Assembly (NCBI GenBank): GCA_015847255.1 | Contig: JADLZK010012234.1 | Span: 124,001 to 188,000 of the forward strand | Direction: 5' to 3' | Length of the DNA: 64,000 bases | Source: Hyparrhenia diplandra | Lineage: Eukaryota > Streptophyta > Magnoliopsida > Poales > Poaceae | In this document: piece after piece, positions 45,501 through 56,954 of the stretch | How positions within the stretch are numbered: the stretch's first letter is position 1 | Layout of the letters: every line of letters begins with the position of its first letter | Position numbers and translations under genes: made by a program | The notes under the pieces: model-generated | The model's input: the letters and a program-made list of their open reading frames with translations, nothing else | Told to the model about the DNA's origin: nothing | Databases searched by the model: none

Positions 45501-47250
45501 ACAGAAGAAATATCCACTTACTAATATCATACATCATAATGCATTCATCCATTCCTTGTCAATCGTGCATTCTTTAATATTCATCTTTGCATACACATTC
45601 ATATTGGATCGAAAGGACGAGAGCACGAGGAGATCGAGAAGCAGCGGAAAGGAGAGGTACACAGCTAGAAGTGCAGCAAGAAGAGGTCCCAGAAGACGCA
45701 GGACAAGCCATCGAACTGCTGAAGTGCCCAAGGCATCTTCTAACATCTTTCTCGAAGGCAAGCCCCGGTCCATGCTGCCCTTTCCTATGCTTTCTAACTA
45801 AATTGATTTGTGTCCTTTTTATATGTTGATGCATTAAGTTTAGGAAAATGGTTGAAACCGTTGATGCACAGATATCCTTGTTGAAGTTGTTATCCTATCC
45901 TATTTAGAGGTCTAGGTTATAAATGCTCAGTATGATGATTGCAGTAGACAGTGATTCCGGTCACTTGAGGAAATGTTGTGCACAATCACATGGGTGATTG
46001 TCAAGCTGCTGCTGAGAACCTGATTAAGTAAAACATGTGAGATTGGATGGATATTGTGGTCTTTCCATCTGATCGATTAAGGACTTACTCTTTGTCGGGC
46101 TGTGGTCGGAAGTTGAAAGTACCTGTCCATATAGTAGGCTCCGCCGGGTCGCGGAGCCACGGCTCGTGGGAATGTTAGGGGCCGGCTTTGTCCGCTTTAT
46201 CGCTCCTCCTTTGGCGTGGTTGGTTGGGATTGACGGGCGCAAGAAGATGCGCACGAGGCGTCGTCCTCGTTGCTGCGCTCACTTGGTGGCCCGAGAAGGA
46301 GGGGGTAGCCGGCAAGACCGAGACTTTACGTCCCATAACGTCCTGGGAGTGATTGGGTCTACCTTTGCAAAGTAGACCTGGTTTATGGCAGGGTGTTCGC
46401 CAGCTGGTTTGCAATCGATTCGAAACGCCATCTCTCCCGGATAGTGAGAACCCGGGATGCTTCCACGACATCGTAGTCTTAATATCACAATATATGTTAT
46501 TTTATCATGTTGTTCTTTGTTAAAATATTGATCAAGTTACTTATGCGGTTATTTATATCGCTGAGCATATGTCTTTAACCTTGACTATACACGGGACTTA
46601 TGGTTATGTATAAATAAGTAACCTTTAACTTGGAAGAATTCAAGTAGTATGTGTAGGCTCACTAATCAACCTTATTTTTCGAAATTAAATGTGAGTCACC
46701 AAGCTCGGATAAAGCCAAGCATGATCCTTGGAGTCTTTTCCTTATTTTCGGTTTCGCAGACGGGTGAGTCTTGCGGAGTACAATTGAGTACTCACGGGTT
46801 TATTCCCACTATTGCGGGTGACTCCGTCTAGCATGTTCCTAGCCAGTCTTGTTTGTTGTCGTGGTTGAAGAATAATGCCTAGGGCATGGCAGTCTCCATA
46901 TTTCCCCTGTCTTGTGCTACTACAGGGGGTTGACACTATGTTGGCACTATCTTATTTTATTTCCATTGCATACAACTATTTGGTTTTTGAAAACTATTGC
47001 TTCCGCACTCTGAACTACTTTTGAAATAAATGTGTACATCGCACTCGATTATAATATATTGAATTTGGTTTAAAATACCGCGGATTTGAACCATCGAGCT
47101 CAACGATCCTTGTTGTGTTGTTGATGAGTTTGAAATCACTTTCGGAGATTTCCGGAATACCGGGTTTATATGGACTCAAGTGTAGACCGCGATTACTTCG
47201 GTAATTGCGAATTATACTTGATTTCTTATAAATTGGTCGGCTCTGTCACA
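42506..47250 (+). repeat. 5' LTR (4.7 kb) of a LARD-like retrotransposon
   Basis: Begins TGTAACACCCTGGTG and ends CTCTGTCACA, immediately before a tRNA-Met-type primer site. The last 1.25 kb (45997-47250) is duplicated at 52702-53950, the remnant of the 3' LTR. Long LTRs of this size with non-coding interiors are typical of cereal LARD elements. The GC-rich block at 43240-44240 has overlapping open frames on both strands that look like neither conserved genes nor retroviral proteins. The host flanks gtcgg (42501-42505) and gccgg (53951-53955) are a near-perfect 5-bp duplication. Confidence 0.82.
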
Positions 47251-48150
47251 GCTGGTATCAGAGCATAGTTCAGTATTTAAAATCCGATCTGGTGTTTAAA
47301 TTAAAATGAACCACTAATCTTTTGTGAAAATTTTGCGAAGCAAAATCTTTTCGATGGTGTGAGTAAAAGATTTGCGAAAATTAATAGTGCCATGGTCATA
47401 CCCTTTATGCCCAATTAAGGACGGTCGGTGGCTTTACTAACTTAGGAGGGGTTATTGCATCATATTTTGTTGTTTGTCTTTGGGTTGCCGTGCGGCCGTA
47501 GTACGGGGCTACTCACTTGAGTAGTCATGTATGGATCGAATGCCTCTACGCCCCGTGTGAATGATGTTCCTTTGTGAGAGCATGATCGGACAACCGCCGG
47601 TCTAGGGGGTAAAAATAAAATGTTTTGAGAGCTCCATGGTCGGGTAGTGCCCTTGTAGACTTGTGTATGGGTACACAAGGTGCCGGGTGTAAAATGTGTT
47701 TTTCCATAAGGTATGCGATGCCGTCGGGTAGACCCGACGAAGCGGTATATGCAATTTAAATTCATGCATTGCATAAATATATTGTGGGCTGAAATGAAAC
47801 TATGCGGGTACACTAACCACGCAAAACGTGTAGATCGACTAGCTGCGATTTATTTTCTTTTGAGAGAATGTTGGTTGTGCCACCACTTATAGCAGTAGCA
47901 GCTAATCTTTCCTAATCTTTGTGAGGATGTAAGTTACGCTCATGCATCATGGTTATAATGGTTATCGCATTCATGCATTCACATAAATAAAATGGAAATG
48001 CAATCCTTTTTCTTTACTTTTCTTCTCCGGTCGTCCCTTGTTAAGGTACTCGTCCCTTTTTGATAAAACTGATCAACTTAAGTCTTACTCTCACAAAAAT
48101 CACCCAACCTTGTTACCGATGGCCCTTGTAGCAAGTAACGAGTAGTGGTT
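47251..48150 (+). mobile_element. LARD-like element interior, remaining 0.9 kb
   Basis: Starts directly after the 5' LTR with the primer site. It has no coding frame of substance. It stops near 48120-48150, where reverse-oriented sequence of element B begins. The true interior was presumably longer and was lost by deletion. Confidence 0.6.
47253..47264 (+). promoter_or_regulatory. Primer-binding site (initiator tRNA-Met type)
   Basis: tggtatcagagc, two bases after the LTR end, is the classic plant LTR retrotransposon primer site complementary to the 3' end of initiator tRNA-Met. It fixes the 3' border of the 5' LTR. Confidence 0.88.
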
Positions 48151-48153
48151 GTT

Positions 48154-49044
48154 TCAATAAGGAGACTCGACGAAGAATCCTAGAACATAGTGGTCCATAA
48201 TCTTGGTGGTAACGTCTTTGGCAATTCCTTCAGAACTCTCAGAAGATTGGTCTACCATCCGTAGCTGCACATATGTTGGTTGCAACGGCAATTTTTCAAA
48301 TAATAATTCATATGTAACCTTTGCCATTAGATTAACACCGGATCCAAAGACGCAATATGTATTATAGAAAGTTAAACATTGAATAGAGCATGCGATTGTA
48401 GGAGTACGGATCGTCTTGTTTACGAAGCATCGGAGACGAAGTAAATGGTCATTATAAGATGTTGTTTTATTTACTACCATTACCTTTGTAGGTTGTGCCG
48501 TCTTGTTCTTGTTCGTTCTCGATTCGATTCCTCCTTACGTTCTTGTTGTAGATTTCTATCTTCGGTTCTAGAACATAATGATTGGTATTTTGGGAATAAG
48601 TAAGAGAGGTGTGTACCTTGTTCTTGAAAGTGAATTTCTCCCTCTTCCCTTTGATATTAAAAACAATCTTCTGACTGTCTGGCGTAGATGATGAGCTTTG
48701 GCCGAGCATAAGAATGGTCTACCAAGTATGATTGTTGCTCTTTCATTTCTTCCGGTGTCTACCATCGCGAAGTCTGGCGGGCACGTAAGAGCCTCCGATT
48801 CCCACACACACGTCTTCAAGAATCCCCTCGGGATAACGAGAATAATGATTGATCTCGCAAGCCGCAAGCACATATTCGTTTTCCAAAGTGGTTCACTATA
48901 AATCTTTTCATAAATTACCTTTGGTAGTATGTTGACGCTTGAGCCGAAATCACAGAGAGCATTGTCGAATGTGTATTGTCCAATCTTGATTGTAATGACT
49001 GGCCTTCCTGAATCTTCCTTTTTAGGTGGCATCAAGTCATCCAA
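48154..49044 (-). pseudogene. Retropepsin-like aspartic protease of element B, broken
   Basis: The frame 49044-48568 has the protease order VITIKIGQYTFDNALCDFGS, SVNILPKVIYEKIY, then ATIILGRPFL, the C-terminal flap-like 'ILGRPF' of plant Gypsy proteases. The catalytic DxG reads Asp-Phe-Gly. A second frame (48480-48154) has another protease-like block, FGSGVNLMAKVTYELLF, in which the catalytic Asp position is not retained. The presence of two protease-like blocks suggests an internal duplication. Several frameshifts make it non-functional. Confidence 0.7.
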
Positions 49045-49908
49045 CCAACAGCTTCCTGAGGTCTCTCTATAGTAACGACCTACATTATAAATATCGACAA
49101 GGTTTGCAGTTTCTAATTCTTCCGGCTGTCCCGGAATCTTTCCTGGTATGGTTAGTGGAATAGATGGCGAGAAATCTGAGATTCTATCATTTTATTAAAG
49201 TGTCTTTGATTCTTTATAGCTGAAGAAAAGCTTTCTAAATGAGTATTGATAAGTTCAAGAGCTTTATCATTAGTTGTTATTTTTCTTGACAGATTCTCCA
49301 TGGTTTTACCTTGGTTAACAACAAGGTCTCTCAAAGAAGGTTGATAAATATTAAAGTTGTTACCGGATTGTTACCTTGGTAGTTACCTTGATAGTTGCTT
49401 TGATAATTGGGCCTCTATTGGTTCCAACCTTGATTCTGTTGAGGACGGAAATTATTGTTGTTATTGATGAAGTTGATGTCCTCCATAATCTCTCGCGGCA
49501 ATTCCTGCCCTGTGTGGCCTGTGTTTCCACATTCTTCACACATCATGCGAGAGTCTTAAATTTGCATTTCTTGCCTTTGGGTTGAGGATCTCTATCCTCG
49601 AGCTTCTTCATTATAAGGTCCATTTTAGCAGATAGCATATCTATTTCTTTAAGTTGGTGCATTCCTCTCTTGCGAGATTGACGCTCTTCACTCCAACCTT
49701 GGTTGGAAGCCATCTTCTCCACAAGTTACGTGGCACGAGTTAATGTAAGTGATAAGAAAGCACCACCACTGCAAGCATCCATAGTTTCACGAGCACTGGG
49801 GAACAAGCCCATGATAGAAAAGTCTGCATCAATGACCATTTCTCCATCCCATGGTGTGGACATTCGAAATATATTCTTGGAAACGCCCCACGCTTAGGGA
49901 TCGATTCA

Positions 49909-50420
49909 TCATGCCTTTGTTGTTGAATATTCGATATCTTCCCTCTTAAGGCATTTGTCTTGCCTACAGAAAGAACTTAGCAAGAAAAAGGCTGTGGAAC
50001 AAATATCCCATGTTGTATTCTTATCTTTTGTAGCATAAAACCATTGCTTAGCCCTTCCCAAAAGTGAGAATGGAAAGAGACGGAGCAAGATTGCATCTTC
50101 GGATACGCCCTTCATAGTAAATGTGCCGCAAATCTCCGTGAAGTGTTGGAGATGAGCATTAGCATCTTCATGTGCCTTTCCACAAAATTGACTAGCTTGC
50201 ACCATGTTGATGAGCCCTAGCTTAAGCTCAAAGCCTTTGTCTCCAACCTCTACCTTCGCCCAACAAGAATGTTGTCCGTGGTAGGAGCCGAGAACTCACA
50301 AAGTGTCTTGGTTGCCATAGCTTCAAATTTAGGTGTCAAGTCTCTAGTAACTTGATTAACTTCCGATTCAAGAGGGTCTTGGATTCTCGGACAATGATGA
50401 TGATGATGATGAAGGTGCTG
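49909..50420 (-). pseudogene. Gag of element B, frameshifted
   Basis: The frame 50205-49909 contains ASQFCGKAHEDANAHLQHF, GVSEDAILLRLFPFSLLGRA and KQWFYATKDKNTTWD, the plant Gypsy retrotrans_gag signature. Upstream frames (to about 50420) carry the start of the domain. The following segment is out of frame, so the protein is broken. Confidence 0.8.
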
Positions 50421-50913
50421 GAGTTTGTCGAGTTTTGCTCTTGCTCGCCTCGATTAACTTTTCGGGATCTTCAATAAAATTTTCTCGGAAGGTTCCAATT
50501 CATACATATATTTTTCCCTGCATAAGATAAAAACAAATAGAATACAGGGTTGAACCTGTTTGAGTATGTGATAATGGGTTCTCAATGCATTATGTAGTGT
50601 AAGGGATCTCTCTGGTTTCCTTATATGATGTGTTTAAAAGATTTTTGGCTAGCACCCTTTCTAACTAATAAAGTCGAAACAATACCAACTTAATAGGAAT
50701 AACACTTGTCTAAGTTTTGGCTAATACCCTTCCAAACTAGAGAAAGTGGAAAGAAGCACTAGAAAACTTTTAAAGTTTTGAAAACACATTTTGAAATTTT
50801 TGAGATATTGACTATGCTCTTCCAAACTAGGAAAGTTTTGAAAAACAAAGTCAAGAAAAAAATTATTTCTCTGGATAGACTACGCCTTCCCAAGCAACGG
50901 CGCCAGAAATGCT

Positions 50914-52701
50914 TGTTGATATTTCTTACACGATCCATATTAGGAAGGCGAAAAAAGAAATATATATGGGATATCTATCTAATCATGTTAGCTTGGATAT
51001 GGGATTAACCTCATGATCCAACAAAGCGGAGTTAGACGGTGTTAGTAGTGGGATGTAAACTTAGCATCATTATCCATAGTGGAGTTAATCTCACCAGATT
51101 TGTACTCAAGGTATACCACTCATTTCTAAGCATTACCTATACACTAGTCTGTCACCCTAGCAATAACGCTCAAAGAAATGCGGGCATGGTATTCTTGATT
51201 GGCCTTGATAAAAAGAATGAACATGATATCGCAAGCGTTTACGGATAGAAATACCAACTGTAGCACTTCACCGGGAGTAATCCAGGTATCGTATTTATAT
51301 TTTACCACGGGAAGGGAGTCTATGGAAAGTAGAGAGAAAATGACATCTAATGATTTATATTGTGATTTAGTTATGAGATCCACCTTACAAGTATTGTAAT
51401 GCGAGTAGCCATATGCATCTAACATTACTCAACAGATAAGTCACGGGATAAAGATAAATATATAAATGATAAATACCCAAGTCTAAGATCATCATAAGCC
51501 ACTAGAATCATACGAGCTATTAACATGTTATAGAAAGAATAGAATGAATATTCCTAAGATACTCCTAATCATATATGTCAAATGAATACTACAATTAGTG
51601 CAATACATCTAGCTATCATGGCAAGGTTGGATTACTTCTACACATGGCAAGCATTACCAATAACAACCAAGGACGAAACTTGATCGTTACCGTAATAATA
51701 AACTCGACTAGTCCTACATTCGGAGGGTGGATTCCAAAGGACTCAACAGGACTGTCACTCCCGCGATCTACCACACGTCCCGGAATGTAGGGTGCAATTG
51801 CAGATAAACGTTGTATAAACACCACGTTTACACATTGCTTATCACCCACATAGTGATCATCTATATGGATGCTATACAATTCCATGCATAAAATATAAAG
51901 CAATCTTACTAAACTAAACATATAATCATAGCAAGCATAAACACATATCAATAAGAATATAATAATTATAAAGATCAAAAGCCATAACAATTGTATTCTA
52001 AATATAAGAGTACTTACAGATCGAATACAAGAGAGAAGTCTCAAGAACGATGATCCTTGCTACTTCTTGACTATCAGGAACTCAAGATGAACTTGATCTT
52101 CAACTAGAACTAGCTAGATAGCTAACTACTTCTAGTATGAACTAGGGCTTAGGTCTAGACTTGGCTGGACTAGATGGGTATGAGTTGATGAATGAGTATG
52201 ATAATGAAATTGTTATCAGCCCTCGGGTCAGCTGGTCTTCTTATATAGTACTTGGCGATGAGCATCAACCCTTGGATCAAACCGACCTTCAACAACGGTG
52301 TAGATACAACCTCAAAGTCGGTGGTAAACCGACCTAGAAAGGAGAGGCTCGACAGGGGGTGGCCCCCGGGCGCCGGCCTAGTTGGCATCGGCGGCCGCCA
52401 GGGTGGCATGCCACCCGGCTTTCCGTCTTTTCCGGTGTCCTCCTGGTATCTTCTAGAATGTTTTAGTCCACTTTTCGGGTTGAGTTACTTCACGGTCAAG
52501 TCTTGTCTTATATGTCTTGTATATTACGGAACTTTCTCCATTCTTCTCTCGCAATTATCTATCAAGTCCCTAGAAAGTCACGTAATACCAAAACTCATGG
52601 AATTATGTTAGTTAGACCCCTAGACTTATGTTTGGTCTTTGACTTGAGCCCTTATTTCATGTTATTTGACTGATAAAATCATGCTATAACAGGTGTCAAC
52701 A
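50914..52701 (-). repeat. 5' LTR of element B (reverse orientation, 1.79 kb)
   Basis: On the plus strand it reads TGTTGATATTTC ... GGTGTCAACA, so on the minus strand it begins TGTTGACACC and ends ATATCAACA. It is the same family as the solo LTR at 32995-34772. It is inserted in the LARD 3' LTR: the LARD sequence resumes at 52702 with attgtcaa, matching 45997 in the intact LTR. Confidence 0.9.
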
Positions 52702-53950
52702 ATTGTCAATCTGTTGCTGAGAACCTGATTAAGTAAAACATGTGAGATTGGATGGATATTGTGGTCTTTCCATCTGATCGATTAAGGACTTACTCTTTGT
52801 CGGGCCGTGGTCGGAAGTTGAAAGTACCTGTCCATATAGTAGGCTCCGCCGGGTCGTGAGCCACGAAGCTCGTGGGAATGTTAGGGGCCGGCTTTGTCCG
52901 CTTTATCGCTCCTCCTTTGGCGTGGTTGGTTAGGATTGATCGGGCGCAAGAAGATGCGCACGAGGCGTCGCCCTCGTTGCTGCGCTCACTTGGTGGCCCG
53001 AGAAGGAGGGGGTAGCCGGCAAGGCCGAGACTTTACGTCCCGTAACGCCCCGGGAGTGATTGGGTCTACCTTTGCAAAGTAGACCTGGTTTATGGCAGGG
53101 TGTTTGCCAGCTGGTTTGCAATCGATTCGTAACGCCATCTCTCCTGGATAGTGAGAACCCGGGATGCTTCCACGACATCGTAGTCTTAATATCACAATAT
53201 ATGTTATTTTATCATGTTGTTGCTGTTAAAATATTGATCAAGTTACTTATGCGGTTATTTATATCGCTGAGCATATGTCTTTAACCTTGACTATACAGGA
53301 CTTATGGTTATGTATAAATAAGTAACCTTTTAACTTGGAAGAATTCAAGTAGTATGTGTAGGCTCACTAATCAACCTTATTTTCTGAAATTAAATGTGAG
53401 TCGGCCGGCTCGGATAAAGCCAAGCATGATCCTTGGAGTCTTTTCCTTATTTTCTCGGTTTCGTGACGGGTAAGTCTTGCGGAGTACAATTGAGTACTCA
53501 CGGGTTTATTCCCACTGCGCAGGTGACTCCGTCTAGCATGTTCCTAGCCAGTCTTGTTTGTTGCTGTGGTTGAAGAATAATGCCTAGGGCATGGCAGTCT
53601 CCATATTTTCCTGTCTCGTGCTAGTACAGGGTTGACACTATGTTGGCACTATCTTATTTTATTTCCGCTGTACAACTATTTGGTTTTTGAAAACTATTGC
53701 TTCCGCACTCTGAACTACTTTTGAAATAAATGTGTACATCGCACTCTGATTATAATATATTGAATTTGGTTTAAAATACCTGCGGATTTGAACTACTCGA
53801 GCTCAACGATCCTTGTTGTGTTGTTAATGAGTTTGAAATCACTCGGAGATTTCCGAATACCGGGTTTATATGGACTCAAGTGTAGACTGCGATTGCTTCG
53901 GTAATTGCGAATTATACTTGATTTCTTATAAATTGGTCGGCTCTGTCACA
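52702..53950 (+). repeat. 3' LTR remnant of the LARD-like element
   Basis: Corresponds to 45997-47250 with scattered differences and ends CTCTGTCACA. The first 3.5 kb of this LTR is missing, removed with the left part of element B. Frames at 52894-53195 are LTR sequence, not genes. Confidence 0.88.
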
Positions 53951-56350
53951 GCCGGCAGCTCTCGAAAAACGCCAGATTCGGGCTGGAGGAGCAGGTGGTC
54001 ATGGACGGGGTGGAAAAGGAGATCAGGGTTGGGAGCAGGGAAGTGCTGCGACGGTTGCCGCATTATGTTGTGTTGGCTGTTGTCACCGCGAGTTAAACGG
54101 TAGCGGCGGGTGGCCGGGGAGGTGCCGGTTCAGGAGCGAGGTTTCTTGTATTGATCTCGGTGGTTTATGGAGATTTCAATCATGGATTGATCTCCCAGGA
54201 TGGCGCTAGAGGAAGATGTATTTTTAATTGAGCTAGAGAGGAAGATGTAGATGCACCGATGATCAATGATGTTAGTCGAAGGCTCTAGATACTGCGGAAA
54301 AAAAAAAGAATAATTGAAGCAGTTTGACATTGCATTAGTCAGTCGCTAATGTTTATTATGTATGTAGTCCGACGACTACGTTTATTATATAGTAGAGTAA
54401 TACATGTTGTAATAGGACTCGGGACACATATATATCTAAGTATAGGACTCTAAATCTACCTGGAGTACAATACTACTCTAAATCAACCTGGGGTAATTAA
54501 AATACTATTTCTAAACATATATACTACGTACTTACTGCAGCTAGCTAGCAACAACAGAGGACAACACCATCGCACACACACAAAATGTAAAGCCATTTCG
54601 ATGACTCAGCGAGGATGAATGGTCACCCGCGAGACAAGTGTGAATCACGACAAGATAACAAGCCACCCTGTGAATAAAAGCTTACTAGTGACCTCTCCCA
54701 TCCACGTGCATTGTGGTGGAAAAAGATGGATGTAAAGTTAAAGGCGCATGCTCGTCGATGACGTGGGAGATCCGTGCAGGGAAAGGGTAGATCCGGTCAC
54801 GGGAGCCCTAGAATCCAGCCGCCAGATTCCCCGGAGGAGCAGGTGGTGATGGAGGGGTGGAGGAGATCGGGGGGTGCTACGACGGTTGCCGCATTATGTT
54901 GCGTTGGCTGCTGTCACCGCGAGCTGAAGCGATGTTTCATGTATTGATCTCGGCGGTTAGGGAGGTTTCGATCATGGATTGATCTCCCCACATGGCGGTT
55001 TAGGGAGTTTTTTTAATTGATCTCCCGATTGGAGCCATACACATACTATAAGTAACTCCTGTTTGCACTCGTCAAAGGCTGCCGTCACGTCCGGGTCCAT
55101 CATCTCGGCTTTTTTTAAGTGTATTCTGTGCACTCGGCAAAGGCGTTTTTGTCGAGTCCGCTTTGTCGAGTGTATATTGTCCTTTACCGAATGCCACATA
55201 TATATGACTTGAACAAGTTAAAATGAATTTCTTCAATAACATTCTCAAGATTCTGTAGCAACATGCGGGGGCACCACCTAGTTATGGCGAAACACGCATG
55301 CACGACGACGACAATAGGTGCCATAAATCACGACCTCTCATCCACTCATGTATGGAAAAAAGAAGCTTGCTCGATGACGGCTAGATAACATGGTCCGTTA
55401 AATGTTTGGTTTCTAGATGGGAACTCCATCTCATGCAGTGTCACGTAGGATTTTTGATGATGTTGAGGAAAGAGAGAAGGGAGAGAGAATGAGGTCGTTA
55501 TCGCAAAACTACTGTATCATGCACTTAAATTTAGAAGTATGAGACAACCATTATTGTACATATGGTCTATTCAGCCGTCTTAAATGTGGCACTTCATGAG
55601 ACCAGTTATGAGACAATGTCAATGTACTTGCTTGGTCGCGGATTGATCTCTTGATGCAAACCAAACACAAGGATCAGGTTCGAGTTTGGATTGGATTATA
55701 CCGCATCAGTCTGTTTCTTAAAGCAAACACGCTGTAAGATGTGGTTCGTGAACCACCCAGCCTATGAATAAACCCCTAGCAAGGCACACCTATGCACGCA
55801 AGACAACAACACATGGCGTGAATCACGACCTCTCTCCCCACATATGCACTTGCTATATATGGAAAAAGACGCATGCACGACGACGACGGCAGGTGGCGTG
55901 AATCGACCTCTCTCTCATCCACACATGTACTACGATGATAAGGAGTGGCGTGAACCACGGCCAAATAACATGGTCCTTTTGTTTTACACGATGCACTTTT
56001 TTTTTTGCGAAAAGTACACTATATATATGCACTTTTGTTAAACACCATGCACCTAAGCACCTCTCGCACGCATAAAAAATCATCCATAAATATCGATCAC
56101 TCGGAGAAGCTTATTCTACCTGGCTAGACTTGTGCCGCGCGTGCACTAGTAGAATTGTGATAGATCCATATGTTGTTTTCTTGTGGCGTTCTAAAAATCT
56201 CGTCAATAAACAATGTGTATTTATGATAAAATTCAGACATGGATCACTGGTGATGAAGATTGAGCACTATATGAATTTACGAGGAAGTAAAAACTTTGTC
56301 ACAGAAACAGGACATAATATTTTTTTTTGAGTCATCACGGCCTCATATTA
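53951..56350. repeat. Degenerate copies of the local unit
   Basis: 53951-54170 and 54790-55010 share 'gccagatt', 'ggaggagcaggtggt', 'gcgacggttgccgcattatg', 'gctgtcaccgcgag' and 'tcatggattgatctcc'. 54620-54800 repeats the 'gtgtgaatcacgacaagataac ... aaaaagatggatgtaaagtt' unit seen at 41.8 and 42.3 kb. Shorter versions ('gtggcgtgaatcacgacc') are at 55310, 55810 and 55895. A Helitron-like 3' end (gtagcaacatgcgggggcac then CACCTAG) lies at 55255-55281. No gene was found. Confidence 0.55.
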
Positions 56351-56881
56351 TATCATCACAGACCATCGCTCACCTCCGGCGTTGGAGCGCGAGGACAGTG
56401 CTTGTGCCGTTGCTTTGCCATATGCCTCTTCCGGGGAAAAGAATCTAATATATAACTTTCCCAGGGGCGAGCTAGCTAATTGTTACGACGTACAGTCTAG
56501 GGAGGTTTCATGGATTGATCTCGGCGGTCCAGGGAGCTATCTTCTTGTACATTATTTGGCCCCGATCCCTATTGTGTAGGTGTTCCAAGTAAGCTATAGC
56601 GTGGAATCAATGTCTTACAAGTATACACATGAGGTAAAACTAGTTTAGGTTTTGAGCAATTCTATAATTTTGTAATCCTAGTTAGCGCAGCCACTCAGCG
56701 CGGAAGAAATTAATTAAAAAAGCCACAAGCAACAAATAAAGCACAGAAAAGTTTACTCCTCCTATATTATATACTGTAGAAATTTGAATGTATAATAATA
56801 TAAGATTGTTTGTGTGGACAACAACCCCGAAGAATAAGGATAAGTTTTTAGTGGTTGCAGAAGGTGCCGATTGGAGCATAC

Positions 56882-56888
56882 TATATAT
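56882..56888 (+). promoter_or_regulatory. TATA box of the lectin-aerolysin gene
   Basis: TATATAC lies 67-73 bases upstream of the start codon at 56955, giving a predicted start near 56912 and a leader of about 40 bases. Confidence 0.55.
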
Positions 56889-56954
56889 ACACGTACTTGG
56901 GTGGAGAGTGACGCCAATAAGCTCTTCACAAGCTCATCCACACAGCAGAGAGAG

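Larger units (their letters stand above)
48151..50913 (-). mobile_element. Interior of reverse-oriented LTR retrotransposon (element B)
   Basis: On the minus strand, starting from its LTR at 50914-52701, come a primer site (tctggcgccgttgcttggg, plus-strand 50889-50907), gag, a zinc-knuckle-like segment (CEECGNTGHTG, near 49540) and an aspartic protease. There is no reverse transcriptase or integrase before the sequence stops near 48150, and the second LTR is missing. A deletion joining this interior to the LARD interior explains both losses. Confidence 0.8.
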
